DNA of 64,000 nucleotides from Serripes groenlandicus (GCA_031761405.1 JASEVX010000007.1:55294695-55358694); one strand, 5' to 3'; shown: positions 21,301 through 31,973, numbered from the stretch's first letter. The notes: generated by a model not told the origin, from the sequence alone. A program made the numbers and translations.

Positions 21301-21500
21301 NNNNNNNNNNNNNNNNNNNNNNNNNNNNNNNNNNNNNNNNNNNNNNNNNNNNNNNNNNNNNNNNNNNNNNNNNNNNNNNNNNNNNNNNNNNNNNNNNNNN
21401 NNNNNNNNNNNNNNNNNNNNNNNNNNNNNNNNNNNNNNNNNNNNNNNNNNNNNNNNNNNNNNNNNNNNNNNNNNNNNNNNNNNNNNNNNNNNNNNNNNNN
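21301..21500. other. Assembly gap (200 N)
   Basis: Exactly 200 N, which looks like a fixed-length scaffold placeholder. Frames drawn across it are meaningless. Confidence 0.98.
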
Positions 21501-21584
21501 CCACTTGTCGCATGAGACCATTGTTCAAAATGCCAGAAATAAAATGTTGACAAGCTTTGGTTTTGCATCTTTCATAACCTCCTG

Positions 21585-21626
21585 GGATTGATAAGGTGCT
21601 CGCTACCGACTGAGCTACAAGGCATT
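21585..21626 (-). mobile_element. tRNA-like SINE head fragment
   Basis: Minus strand reads GCCTTGTAGCTCAGTCGGTA + GCGAGCACC, an A-box-like tRNA 5' half. The B box is degraded (CCCAGGAGGTTATG). The same head is clearer at 39260-39335. Confidence 0.5.
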
Positions 21627-21917
21627 GAATATATACAATATCGGGCAATTAAGGTCATTATCAACGTTGTTTTCATGGGTGACAGGTTAATTACATCGGA
21701 ATTACGCGATGCATTAAGTTGCCCCATACTTATGTTACAATGTTATTGATATGTTTTACAGTACTCTTGTTCCTTTCTGTTACAGAGGACAATCTTTTAA
21801 ACACAATGTGGAAAAGGGAAAATTCCTCAAAAGTAATAATTAGAAATATGTAAAACAAATGCCTTTTCAATTTTCGAGATGTTACAATTCTTTCTAAGAT
21901 ATTTTAAGGAAGATAAG

Positions 21918-22133
21918 AATCGCTCTGTGGTCGAGTGGTTAGCGCAGTAAATTTCGAAAACCGGGTCGTGGTGGGAGTGCCCTTGGGCAAAGGCACATTT
22001 TCCTAGCCTAGTACTTGGTTTGGCTTACGCATTGGATCATGAATAAGTGAACTTGTTCGCCGTTATAATAATCTGAAATAATGTTGAAAGGCGGCGTAAA
22101 ACCCCAATAAATAAATAAATGAAATAAAATAAA
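21918..22133 (+). mobile_element. tRNA-derived SINE
   Basis: Head GGTCGAGTGGTTAGCGCAG, then GTGCCCTTGGGCAAAGGCAC, CCTAGCCTAGTACTTGG, GATCATGAATAAGTGAAC and CGTTATAATAATCTG, ending GGCGGCGTAAAACCCC and an (AATA)n tail. The B-box region is deleted. Confidence 0.85.
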
Positions 22134-22559
22134 GGGAAGATAACTCTTGTAACTGATACGCGTTTGGAAACTCGAATTCATGAATGGCGCTAAATTAGTA
22201 GTGATGTATCACTCTGATTCTTGATTGATAGAATTAAATATGTGTTTAAAGCCGTTTTCAACGGTAGTTAAGGTATAAACCAATTCGGCCAGATTCACTA
22301 GTATCATTCATGCTTTCGCGCATCTAATCTGGTACTCCACAAAACATTCTTCTAAGGTAACTAGATTACTCCGACACAGGACGTTAAGCCCCATTGGCGG
22401 TTAGACGACTGACCACACGTCCACAAATCCATTTTGTCATAATCTGAATAATAAATGGCCGCGCCGGGGATGGATCACATTAGATCCTCATACATGCTGT
22501 ACACTGCAACACACAATCCCGGAGATTATAATGCTTCTCCACAATAAACACAATCTACA

Positions 22560-22930
22560 GGGGAACTCGTGATAACTCGAAGGTCGAAAGGAATCAATAA
22601 ATTACTTCGAGCTATCGACGTATTTGAGTTATAGACGGCTCGAGTTTACAGACGTATTGCAGTTATCACGTTGTTCGAGTTATCGACGTATTTTAAGTAT
22701 ATAGAAGTGCTCCAGTTACTGACGTATTATAGTTTATCAACGTGTTCGGGACGCTATCGACGTAAATTGAGTTATAGACGTATTTGAGTTATAGACGTAT
22801 TATAGTTATCAACGTGTTCGAGTTACGACGTATTTGAGTTATAGTCGTGCTCGAGCTACCGACCGTATTTAAGGCATATCGACAAGTCGAGAAACCGACA
22901 GTATTTAAGTTAATATTTGACATATTCGGT
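22560..22930. repeat. Degenerate short-period tandem region
   Basis: GAGTTATCGACGTATTT and GAGTTATAGACGTATT recur irregularly (periods about 18-25 bp) over about 370 bp. Strongly decayed array, no spacers. Confidence 0.75.
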
Positions 22931-23023
22931 TATCAAATGTTTCAGTTATCGTCGAGGTGCCAGTTAAACAGCGCTGTAGCAGTTCCGATTGCTCGGATAA
23001 ACTTACTCCGAATAATAAAGTCG

Positions 23024-23060
<37 letters not shown>
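23024..23060. repeat. Poly-C tract
   Basis: A run of about 37 C. Makes a polyproline stretch in the spurious frame 22847-23371. A shorter C run is at 41499-41516. Confidence 0.95.
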
Positions 23061-23061
<1 letters not shown>

Positions 23062-23157
23062 AGTTTATCTACCAGATACATTGTTTTGGCTATTCATTAA
23101 TGATATACTCCCACAAATAATAAAGTCACCGATGCACTACAAAGAATATATAGTGAT

Positions 23158-23216
23158 GCACATAGGTAGAGCGTCGGCATCGTGTACCAAATGTCGCGGG
23201 TTCAAATCGCGTGCTG
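23158..23216 (+). mobile_element. tRNA-like SINE head
   Basis: TAGGTAGAGCGTCGG (A-box-like) and GGGTTCAAATC (B-box-like). Shares GTACCAAATGTC with the minus-strand head at 24648-24700, so both derive from the same tRNA-like head. No body attached; family D follows. Confidence 0.55.
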
Positions 23217-23247
23217 AGAGATACTTTCTCTGGCATGTTAACACATT

Positions 23248-23512
23248 TGAGCAACCCGAGAGAAAACCAACATTATGGCATCTGCGTAATGTATCGACCC
23301 AGATCAGCCTGCGTAGTCCGCGCAGACTGATCCAGGCCGACACATTCCGTCTCAGGGGGATAGTGGTATAGAGTAATGATTCCTGAAACAGAACATCCAC
23401 AGGAGGTGAACATTGTCTACCCGGGATAGCCTGCGCGGGCATGCTTAAGCTGATCCGGGTCGATGGCTTTACGCAGAGTCCACACTGTTGGTTTTCTCGC
23501 CGGGACGGCTCA
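23248..23512. mobile_element. Palindromic element family D (D3), near full length
   Basis: GAGAGAAAACCAACATTATG left, GTTGGTTTTCTCGCCGGGAC right. Both GC-rich blocks are present (AGCCTGCGTAGTCCGCGCAG and AGCCTGCGCGGGCATGC), as is AGAGTAATGATTCCTGAAAC between them. Confidence 0.85.
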
Positions 23513-23568
23513 TTGTGAACGTGTGTAGTGGTTAGGTTTCCAGCCATCAGACCATCCGATCGTGATTG

Positions 23569-23692
23569 ATATCAAATTAGTGCTTGTTAAGAATAGTTTA
23601 AAATAAGATATTCAGTAATATCAACCTAAACATATCAAATTAGTGCTTGTTAAGAAATAGTTTAAAATAAGATATTCAGTAATATCAACCTT
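23569..23692. repeat. 63-bp tandem duplication
   Basis: ATATCAAATTAGTGCTTGTT ... AGATATTCAGTAATATCAAC occurs twice in tandem with one-base differences. Recent. Confidence 0.9.
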
Positions 23693-24198
23693 AACTTTGC
23701 GTGTGTATTTACATTGACATCCCCTATCCTGAAAAAATGCAGATATACATTTATCGCCAGACTGATTGCCGTAGTTTTCTCAACTTGAGCTTGGTCAACG
23801 AGTCGGGCCTATGATGAGTTCCAACAAGCCAACTGCTGACAGATACGATCTCATAATTGAGCATTGCAGAGCTTATAAAACAATATAAATCTACTTTTGC
23901 GTCTGGGTATACCGATACCCCTACCACTTATTTTGCGTCAATAACATAAAACGTTTATTCCCTTCATGAAATACGAATGTGCCGTGGTGGCTTGCGATTT
24001 TGATAACATCTAAAAGTGGATACTCAGATGTGGCATATGCATGTATTGGCACAGTCTAACCAGAATTTTCCTTGTCCGTCTATATATTATATAGACCTTT
24101 ATGCAGCTGATGGCATCAAACTAAAAGATATTTGGTTCGCATTTCATCTGCGACCAGTGAAGTCTAGTATATAGTTCGGTTCGTTTTACTCAAATGCT
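23693..24198. other. Stretch without recognised features
   Basis: About 0.5 kb, no array or family member seen. Confidence 0.4.
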
Positions 24199-24430
24199 TT
24201 AACCCTTTCCCTCATATAGACGCTTTCTGACGCCTCTGCAGCAGACGGCTTTTTGAAAACATAGCAACAAAAGAAGAAATTGCACAAAACGTGCAATTTC
24301 TCCTTTTGTCACAATGTTTTCCACTTTTAGTCATAGGTTAACCTTTCAATTATAGAGATTTTCCATTATTTGACGAAATATGTTTAAAGTCGTCTGCTGC
24401 AGAATTGTCGTACATGAGGGAAAGGGTTAA
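24199..24430 (+). mobile_element. MITE family A, full length
   Basis: 232 bp, TTAA both sides, both ends intact (CCCTTTCCCTCATATAGACG / GTACATGAGGGAAAGGG). Tip GCAC-AAAAC-GTGC. One of the cleanest copies in the window. Confidence 0.96.
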
Positions 24431-24647
24431 CGAACATATCATGATAGAAAGGAGCAATCATAAATATTCAAATAGAAAACATCGTTCTTGTCGGTCAGCA
24501 AAACGAGTATAAAAAAGGTTTAAACGTATTTATATTACATCGATTTCGTAACAAGCTTTTCAACTTATATTGATCGCGCTCGAGATGTCTGCTTCCTGGA
24601 GACCTAGTTCTCGCGCCGGTTGTGTGGCAAAAATTCTAAACGAAAAA

Positions 24648-24700
24648 CGGGATTCGAACCCAGGACATTTGGTACGAAAGGCCGACACTCTCCAAGTATG
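24648..24700 (-). mobile_element. tRNA-like SINE head
   Basis: Minus strand has the perfect B box GGGTTCGAATCCC preceded by GTCGGCCTTTCGTACCAAAT. Related to the head at 23158-23216. No cloverleaf, no SINE body beside it. Confidence 0.55.
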
Positions 24701-24776
24701 AGTGAGTATCATGCACTAGTGTCAAGAGTAATAACTTCTTTTCTCGGTATAAGAGGGTTAGGAATCCGTCGATTTA

Positions 24777-24916
24777 CTAACTCGCCCTTACCCCCATGCA
24801 CCAGGTATGGAGCAGACGACATTGAAAAATCATCCATGCAACATATCCGATACTCTCTATTAATGAAAGTATAAATATTAGATAGAGTAGAACACATTGT
24901 CGCAGAAGGGGAAACC
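24777..24916 (-). mobile_element. MITE family A, left half only
   Basis: CGCCCTTACCCCCATGCACC, GAGCAGACGACATTGAAAA, ATCCGATACTCTCTATTAAT, ACACATTGTCGCAGAAGGGG. Broken at the palindrome; another A-like left end (CCTTTTCCCTCAAATAAAAT) starts at about 24917. Confidence 0.65.
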
Positions 24917-25012
24917 TTAACCTTTTCCCTCAAATAAAATTGCCTTTTAGTTATTCCAACACATATTACACGAATAATTAAGTCGTCCGAATTTGAACAT
25001 GGAAAGGTCTTC

Positions 25013-25244
25013 TTAACATTTCCCCTTAAATAGACGCTTTCTGACGCCTCTGCAGCAGACGGCTTTTTGAAAACATTGTGACAAACGAAGAAATTGCTCA
25101 AAACGAGCAATTTCTCCTTTTGCCACAATGTGTTCCACTTTTATTCATAGGTTATCTATTCAATTATAGAGATTTTTTTGATTTTTTGACAAAATATGTT
25201 CAAAGTCGTCTGCTGCATAATTGTTGTATGAGGGAAAGGGTTAA
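25013..25244 (+). mobile_element. MITE family A, full length
   Basis: TTAA both sides; left CATTTCCCCTTAAATAGACG is slightly altered, right GTATGAGGGAAAGGG. Tip GCTC-AAAAC-GAGC. Followed by an orphan end (GATGCGTCTGCAAGTGGGAA) to about 25290. Confidence 0.92.
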
Positions 25245-25478
25245 AGTCGACTGGTGTAGGTGGATGCGTCTGCAAGTGGGAAATGGTTAAGTAACACGTC
25301 ATATTGGCGGATATTAGCAAAACACAGAAAACGTGCTGCGCCATTTCTTTTTATCAAAGCAGACAACACATAATGTAAATAAAGTGCCCGTTGTTGCCAC
25401 ACATACCGCCCCGACAATTGATTTGGACAAGTAATCCTATAATATATTCTACTGGCTCTTATAGATCAGCTCGACACA

Positions 25479-25711
25479 TTAACCCTTTCCCTCATACGAC
25501 AATTCTGCAGCAGACGACTTTGAACGTATTTTGTCAAAAAAATAGAAAATCTCCACAATTGAATGGATAACCTATGACAAAAAAGTGGAAAACATTTGTG
25601 GCAAAAGGAGAAATTGCACGTTTTGTGCTATTTCTTGTTTTGTCACTATGTTTTCAAAAAGCCGTCTGCTGCAGAGGCGTCAGAAAGCGTCTATATGAGG
25701 GAAAGGGTTAA
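25479..25711 (-). mobile_element. MITE family A, full length
   Basis: TTAA both sides, CCCTTTCCCTCATACGACAA to CTATATGAGGGAAAGGG. Tip GCAC-GTTTT-GTGC with one arm mutation further out (GTGCTATTTC). Confidence 0.95.
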
Positions 25712-25982
25712 ATGAACTCTGGATAGGTTGGGCTGTTCCAAAAGAAAAGTTCCACATTGAGACATGATAGAAAACATTGTGAGAAAAGGATTAATTTCGC
25801 ACAATGAATACTAATGTTGTTTTTATATAAAACGATGCTTTTGAGAGGAAATTAGTAAGCTAAGAAGGTTATACTGTCAGTACATGGGGCTATTTGTAAT
25901 AGAATGTTATTTTAAGAAAAGTGATAAATTATTTACTTTTAATTTTAAATCTGGTCCGTATATAGCCCAATTTTGTAATTTA

Positions 25983-26215
25983 CCCTCTACCACTCGCTGA
26001 GGCATTTTTACTCATTTACAGAAGGTGACTGATGCACACACACATTATGACAAAAGAAGACATTTCGCATTATGACAAATTACTCCTTTTGCCACTTTTA
26101 CTTCTTTTCTTTAATAATAATTTCGTTTCTAAAGATTTCCTCAAATTTTGCCAAGATTTGTGTGTTTTTAAACTCATCTGCTGCAAATTGTTTGCATGTT
26201 GGTAAGGGTTTAGGG
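25983..26215 (+). mobile_element. MITE family A, heavily decayed
   Basis: CCCTCTACCACTCGCTGAGG, ACATTATGACAAAAGAAGAC, tip TCGCATTATGACA, TACTCCTTTTGCCA, CTCATCTGCTGCAAATTGTT, GGTAAGGG. Overall layout kept, sequence poor. Confidence 0.6.
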
Positions 26216-26318
26216 TTGTATGATTTATCTGATGCTAAACTATATATAAGTATGTTCTATAAATGATGGTGAAATGTATAACACAGATATATTGACATTC
26301 CTTCGATATCCCATAATT

Positions 26319-26571
26319 GAGCCGAATTACGAGAAAACCAATGTTATGGACACTGCGTAATGTATCCACACAGATCACCCTGCGCAGTCCGCGCAGGCTC
26401 ATCTGGGCCGACACATTCCGTCTTAGGAGGATATATACATAGAGTAATGATTCCTGAAACAGAAAGTCAGCACTAGGCGAAAAGTGTCTGTCTGGGTTAG
26501 CCTGCACGGACTGCACAGGCTGATCTGGATCAATACTTTACGCACACAATGTTGTTTTTCTCGCGGGAAAG
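26319..26571. mobile_element. Palindromic element family D (D4)
   Basis: Left GAGCCGAATTACGAGAAAAC has the same unusual end as D1, while the right end TTTTTCTCGCGGGAAAG differs. Both GC-rich blocks are present (CCTGCGCAGTCCGCGCAGG; AGCCTGCACGGACTGCACAG, where both arms carry CAC/GTG-type changes). Confidence 0.85.
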
Positions 26572-27353
26572 ATTTAACACTAAAGTTAATTATGCTTATT
26601 GTGCTTACGAATGCAGCGAGGGTTCAGACTGTACATTTGTTAACTGTTAAGAATTTGTTAAAGACTAAATCACAATTCATTTCACAGTTGGACGGCTCAT
26701 ATGTTCTTGAACTAGGAATACACCTAGGCAAAAGTTTAGCTAACAATTCGTGGGTATCGGTAGCTATGTGCAACACGCATTGAGTTAATTACAATATATA
26801 TGCCTACCAGTCTTAAATTGGACATTGTATTTTACTGTCGACGATTTCCATACGTCTCGGAAAACTAAAATCGGAACCAATTTATCACGAAAATAAAGCC
26901 TATGAGTGCCATGGCAACTTTGTTTATCACTATGACTGACTGACTAGAAGTCAAAACAACATTAACTCAATTCAAAGATCGATAAATAAACACAATGAAC
27001 TATTGGCTATTGGTGAAAAAGCGTATACGATGGGACTGTACCATGTATTGATTGAAATTGTAATTTATCGAGTAGAAATATTCTAAATCATTCAATTATT
27101 TATGACTAATGAAAGAGAACAACAAAAATCGTTGACACCGGCCAGTGTAGCATAAATGCGCCGCACAAACAAACAAAAAAAACAGTGTACGTCTGGCGAT
27201 GGTGTGTTCTAATGCATCTGCAAAAAGGTTGAGACTCGTGTGAGACTGCTGAGAGCATCCGCACAGTCTCGAAAGAGCCTCTGTTGTTCGCAAAATAACA
27301 TATAATAGGCCCGAGGGCGTCTTTTGAAGAAAAAACCTAAACCCGGGAATCAT
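26572..27353. other. Stretch without recognised features
   Basis: About 0.8 kb. The 85-codon reverse frame (27096-27353) and a 99-codon forward frame (26484-26783, partly inside D4) have no recognisable domain. Confidence 0.45.
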
Positions 27354-27747
27354 TTACCCTTTCCCACGTAAAATAAATCTGCAGTAGACGACTTTGAAAT
27401 TATCAAGTCCAAAATAAAGAAATTCTCTTTTAACTCTTTTGCGCCAAAGGCAATATTGAGGTTTTTGAAAACAATACTGATTCAGGTGAGTCAGCTCGTA
27501 ACGAGCTGTCTCACCTGAAATCAGCATTGTTTGTCCTTTATTCATCAAAATAGTTCAAAACGTTTATTACGTGAGAAATGGATACCACCGATTTTGAACA
27601 AGGAATAGTGTACTTAAAACAATTCGGCGCTAAAAGAGTTAAAACTATAGAATGATTATTGAATAGAGTTTATATCATTGTGGCAAATTGAAAAACTGCT
27701 CATTATGTCTTCTGCAAAGGCGGCAGAAAGTGTATATAAAGGGTTAA
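27354..27747 (-). mobile_element. MITE family A, old subfamily, split by family B
   Basis: Left piece 27354-27429 (CCCTTTCCCACGTAAAATAA, GCAGTAGACGACTTTG), right piece 27643-27747 (TATCATTGTGGCAAATTGAA ... GTATATAAAGGG + TTAA). The interruption is B4 at a TTAA. Confidence 0.85.
27430..27642 (+). mobile_element. MITE family B, full length, nested in A (B4)
   Basis: TTAA both sides. CTCTTTTGCGCCAAAGGC to TTCGGCGCTAAAAGAG. Palindrome GAAAACAATACTGATTCAGG, tip GCTCGTAACGAGC, ATCAGCATTGTTTG. Younger than its family A host. Confidence 0.93.
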
Positions 27748-27964
27748 GTCCCCGAATCTCTAGAGGCGGTGGACATTATGAACACATGTCGACTATGTGT
27801 CGATACACACTCGCCAGAATATTACTCACGTGTCGTTAATATACACTGTATAATAAATACATAAAGATTATGGCAGTTTACGCAAAGGGAGCACACTGTG
27901 AGTTTTGACATTCTGAACATGATCTATCTGAAACAACAGAATAAGTGTGTGTCAAGGTTGTATT

Positions 27965-28186
27965 GATTGGAGTTTAACGCAGTTTTCAACGGTATTTCAG
28001 TTATATCGCAGCGGTCAGTTAGTCTTATGTGTGTTTCATGGCTTTTTCACGCCAGTACTACACATATCATTCCCCACGGGGCAACAGTAAATCCTCAAAA
28101 ATAATGAATGGCCGAGCCGGGGCTCGAACGCACGACCCACTTGATTGATAGCCCTTGTCGTTTTCGGTTGAGCTATCGGTGCACGA
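27965..28186 (-). mobile_element. tRNA-derived SINE, full length
   Basis: 3' end at left (GGAGTTTAACGCAGTTTTC, TATATCGCAGCGGTCAGTT). Head at right: minus-strand GATAGCTCAACCGAAAACG and GTGCGTTCGAGCCCCG (B-box-like). Body CACGCCAGTACTACACATA. Confidence 0.8.
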
Positions 28187-28451
28187 CACCGTATGTCAAA
28201 AAAACGTGTCTTTATTGAAATGATAAAGCATTGGTATGTATAATTGATCGATTACTATTGATCGTAGTACATGTATATATCATCCAATACATTTAATATG
28301 ATATCCACTTGGAAATGGCACCCAAAGGAACATACATCTACATTGCGATCACCGACCGACCAGTGAGTTTTGAGAGTCCGTTGAGTACCCGCCATCTGAA
28401 CAACACACACACACCACGTCTAGTAATTCGGGCTCTCCGCTTTGGCATCCT

Positions 28452-28657
28452 TTAACCCTTTCCCTCATATAGACGCTTTCCGACGCCGCTGCAGCAGACA
28501 GCTTTTTGAAGACATAGTGACAAAAGAAGAAATTGCACAAAACGTGCAATTTCTCCTTTTGCCACAATGTTTTTTCACTCTTTGTCATAGGTTATCAATT
28601 CAATAATGGAGATTTTCTGTTTTTTTGACAGAATTGCCGTATGAGGGAAAGGGTTAA
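28452..28657 (+). mobile_element. MITE family A, short internal deletion
   Basis: TTAA both sides and both termini intact. Tip GCAC-AAAAC-GTGC. The block before the right end is missing: TTTTTTGACA joins directly to GAATTGCCGTATGAGGG. Confidence 0.93.
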
Positions 28658-29355
28658 AGACGTATTATAATTAAACAAGAGGGCTACATTTCCAGCATTT
28701 TGTCAGAAAGTATATTAAGGTATCTATAACATATCTGCGGACGGCTGCACAGGCTCGTCCGAGTCTTCACTGTACGCAGATGCTTTCAGTACCCAAAATC
28801 GTTGAAAACGCGTTTATTTTGGTTTTATTATACTTTATACTTCGAATTGTATGGAGTCGCTTCATACCTGCATGTCAACACCGTATGACCTGATAGAAAC
28901 GTGACATAATTACAAGTGTAGATTGACTAACCATCTATTTCTTCATTATCAGGCCAACACACGGCCCCTGGGACCTCTGTTCGTTGCCTGGTACCTTCGA
29001 CCACGGGCCCAGCGCAATCATTTTTTCTTATCGCCCATTCAGATTGTAAATAGCCGAACTATCGACCCGTTCGTTTGTGGACCGTGTCATGAAAACATGT
29101 TGTTGTTGTTGTTTTATTCCAAAGGTTATAAAGGTTAGAGTTATTGATTTGCAAAGTATTGCTAAATTACAGAGATGATATAAACAAAAAGATATTCCAT
29201 AAGAAATGACGTAATTGCTAAATAATAATAGGTGAACAACTTTACATTCAATCATTGACCTGTTATTATATTTGTAATGTCGTCAGCGTTGAAAGCCCGA
29301 TGAGAAGCATTTCGTTACATCGATACATTTTGGACGTATGATTAGGCCACAGGTT
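28658..29355. other. Stretch without strong features
   Basis: A weak family D-like piece at about 28725-28790 (GCGGACGGCTGCACAGGCTC, GTACGCAGATGC) and a short (GTT)n run near 29098. Nothing else recognised. Confidence 0.45.
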
Positions 29356-29482
29356 TGAATTTGAAGACATTGTGGGAAAAGGAGTAATTACTCATCTCGA
29401 TTAATTTCCTTAATTCGTTACAACATTTTGAAAAGTCGACTGGTCTTAGAGGCGTATAATGGCGTCACCTGCATGTAAACTG
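29356..29482 (-). mobile_element. MITE family A, degraded
   Basis: GAAGACATTGTGGGAAAAGG, AGTAATTACTCATCTCGATT, GTTACAACATTTTGAAAAGT, CTTAGAGGCG. Left third absent. Confidence 0.6.
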
Positions 29483-29509
29483 TTCGTCTGACATCAACCA
29501 CATGTTTTA

Positions 29510-29727
29510 TTTAATTGGGCTTTTACGCCGTTTTCAATATTATTTCAGTTATATCATGGCGACAGTTCACTTATTCATGATCCCTGGGTAAACAAACCAG
29601 TACCAGGCTAGGAAAAGTGCCTTGCCCAAGGGCACTCCAACACAACCATAGCACCGCGCCTGGGGATCGAACCCGGGACACCCGGTTCCAAATCCCCGAC
29701 GCTAACCCACTCGGCCATGGCGGATGG
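29510..29727 (-). mobile_element. tRNA-derived SINE, full length
   Basis: 3' end GGGCTTTTACGCCGTTTTC, TATATCATGGCGACAG; body CATGATCCCTGGGTAAACA, AACCAGTACCAGGCTAGG, CTTGCCCAAGGGCACTCC. Head: minus-strand GGTTCCGGGTGTCCCGGGTTC-type sequence, TCGATCCCC and GCCGAGTGGGTTAGCG. Confidence 0.88.
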
Positions 29728-29774
29728 TTTGTGACGTCTGTAAGAGAAGTAGCACAGTTTTAACAGGAACACTT

Positions 29775-29960
29775 TTAACATTATTCAATTCATATCTCGC
29801 TGACAGATCGATTATGCCAACAATTCCTTGGCAAACACACCAGTACTAGGCTAAGAAACGGGTCTTTCTCACGAGCACTCCGCCATGATCAACGCGACCC
29901 GGAATCGAAACCAGGAAGTCCGGTTTCAAGTTCCCAACGTTAACAACTCGACCATGCCTA
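29775..29960 (-). mobile_element. SINE, partial
   Basis: ACACACCAGTACTAGGCTAA, CACGAGCACTCCGCCATG, CCGGAATCGAAACCAGGAAG, GGTTTCAAGTTCCCAACG, CAACTCGACCATGCC: body plus head of the same SINE as 29510-29727, lacking the 3' end. Confidence 0.75.
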
Positions 29961-30022
29961 ACTTCTTATATTATAGATACATTGCAAGTATATTCGAAAA
30001 AGATCCAGACGCGTATTTAGTT

Positions 30023-30222
30023 TTAACCAATTCCATAATACAGACGCATTCTGACGCCTCAGCAACAGACGACTTTTTGAAACATTGTGACAAAAGTTGG
30101 AATTGCTCATAAGGAGCAATTCCAGCTTTTGCCACAATGTTTTCACTCTAAAGTATTAAACTTTCATTTATGTAGATTGTTCATACAATTCGTCTGCTGC
30201 AGATTTGTAATTTGTTGGAAAG
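30023..30222 (+). mobile_element. MITE family A
   Basis: TTAA + CCAATTCCATAATACAGACG, GACGCCTCAGCAACAGACGA. Long clean palindrome with tip GCTC-ATAAG-GAGC and matching GGAATT/AATTCC arms, right TTGTTGGAAAGGGG. Right target site not TTAA. Confidence 0.85.
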
Positions 30223-30232
30223 GGGAGTTTTA

Positions 30233-30455
30233 CCCTTTCCCACATACGACAATTCTGCAGCAGACGACTTTGAACATATTTTGTCAACAAATAGGAAATC
30301 TCTTTAATTGAATGGATAACCTATGACTAAAAGTGGAAAACATTGTGGCAAAAGGAGAAATTGCACGTTTTGTGCAATTTCTTCTTTTGTTACTATGTTT
30401 TCAAAAAGCCGTCTGCTGCAGAGGCGTCAGAAAGCTTCTGTATGAGGGAAAGGGG
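30233..30455 (-). mobile_element. MITE family A between AGTTT repeats
   Basis: CCCTTTCCCACATACGACAA to CTGTATGAGGGAAAGGGG, tip GCAC-GTTTT-GTGC. Flanks read GGGGAGTTTTA before and AGTTTAAAAC after, so its flanking duplication is not the usual TTAA. Confidence 0.9.
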
Positions 30456-30727
30456 AGTTTAAAACAGTACCCAGCACGAACATGTTTACATGTGTTCCTG
30501 GTATCAAGTGACCTCTAGTTCCCTTTATCTCGTGACAAGGAAGCTCATTTTGTTGAATGGTTTATAATCACGCTTAATTGATTCCTTCGTAGATGGTTGT
30601 AAACAATTCTTATACAGCACGTTTTTAATACGAGGTTATTTGTAAACATCGTTGTAAATATGTTATTAAACAGATATGATTAATTAGTCGATATAATCCC
30701 TGATTGGATCTCTTGTTTAGTACAGTA

Positions 30728-30790
30728 CGTATGGATGGCGCTTAACTCCCCTTTCAACAGTATTTCGGTTAGACCATGTAGCGTTTTTTT
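30728..30790 (-). mobile_element. SINE 3'-end fragment
   Basis: GGATGGCGCTTAACTCCCCT, TTCAACAGTATTTCGGTTAG, ACCATGTAGCG match the 3' region of the SINEs on the minus strand. Confidence 0.5.
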
Positions 30791-30874
30791 TGACGTTTTC
30801 ATATTTGTTCGAGTTCGAAGGCTTATCCATGTTGCACTCTTATAACTGCAACAGAGCATACACTAAACGTTTGA

Positions 30875-31109
30875 TTAACCCTTTCCCACCTATAGACGCA
30901 TGTTGTCGCATCTGCAGCAGACGACTTTTGAAAACATCGTGACAAAAGGAGAAATTTCTCAAAACGAGCAATTTCTGCTTTTGCCACAATGTTTTCATTT
31001 TTTTTTTCCAGTAGTTATATCTACAATTATAGAGATTTTTCCATATTTTTTGAGGAGACATTTTCAAAGTCGTCTGCTGCAGATTTGCTGTATGTGGGAA
31101 AGGGTTTAA
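30875..31109 (+). mobile_element. MITE family A, full length
   Basis: TTAA both sides. CCCTTTCCCACCTATAGACG to GTATGTGGGAAAGGG. Palindrome left tip TTTCTC and right GAGCAATTTC, so the tip has one arm changed. Intermediate between old and young subfamilies. Confidence 0.92.
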
Positions 31110-31296
31110 CAAAATAACGAGTATACCATGTAGCGTCTTACATGTTAATTATCATCCAGACATAGCATTATGACTGCTGTGGTGGACATGCTCAAGTGCT
31201 GATATATAAGTATTATGTGTTACTTACATGGGAACAGGCTGTGCTGTCATATATGACAATGCCGAAAGGTGTCCCCAATATTAAACTACTTTTGTT

Positions 31297-31461
31297 TTTC
31301 CACGTACAAATATCTAGGTAAATCAAAAAGGAAAATTTCTGTAAATTAAAGTTTAATTTTTTATTAGAGTTGAAAACATTATGTCAAAATGAGACATTTC
31401 TCCCTTTGTCACAATGTTTTCAAAATTCGTCATAATGGGTCTGCATTTTGGAAAGAGCTAA
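31297..31461 (-). mobile_element. MITE family A, degraded
   Basis: TTTTTCCACGTACAAATATC, GAAAACATTATGTCAAAATG, AGACATTTCTCCCTTTGTCA, GTCATAATGGGTCTGCATTT, GGAAAGAGC + TAAC. The tip of the palindrome is deleted. Confidence 0.75.
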
Positions 31462-31570
31462 CCATACGTAACTGAATTTATATCTGGTTTGGGATAGTGA
31501 GCTTGTATCCAGACTTGGCCATTTATTCTGTATATATGTATAAGGAAGATTGACACCGTCATTGACCGGC

Positions 31571-31973
31571 ATCATTCTTTTTTTATTTCCTCCTATGAGC
31601 AGATAACAAATGTTGGAAAGTAGCATCATTCGTTTTGTACAACTATGAGCAGATAACAAATATGGGAAAGTAGCATCATTTGTTTTGTACAACTATGAGC
31701 AGATAACAAATGTGGGAAAGTAGCATCATTCGTTTTGTACAACTATGAGCAGATAACAAATGTGGGAAAGTAGCATCATTTGTTTTGTACAACTATGAGC
31801 AGATAACAAATGTGGGAAAGTAGCATCATTCGTTTTATACAACTATGAGCAGATAACAAATGTGGGAAAGTAGCATCATTTGTTTTGTACAACTATGAGC
31901 AGATAACAAATGTGGGAAAGTAGCATCATTCGTTTTGTACAACTATGAGCAGATAACAAATGTGGGAAAGTAG
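31571..31973. repeat. 50-bp tandem array with alternating units
   Basis: Seven full units (31621-31970), each TAGCATCATT(C/T)GTTTTGTACAACTATGAGC... plus AGATAACAAATGTGGGAAAG, and one diverged first unit. Position 11 alternates C,T,C,T,C,T,C, giving a 100-bp higher-order period. Stops interrupt every frame over the array. Confidence 0.95.

Noticed and set aside
21213..21648. Frames of 84-116 codons around 21.3-21.6 kb
   Set aside because: They run through 200 N and are undefined.
22847..23371. 174-codon frame with a polyproline run
   Set aside because: The run is a poly-C tract. The 3' portion is a tRNA-like head and a family D element, so the frame is a mosaic of repeats.
31571..31973. CRISPR-like array
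   Set aside because: Units are contiguous with no unique spacers, and the genome is eukaryotic. The same applies to the 28-, 30- and 38-bp arrays.
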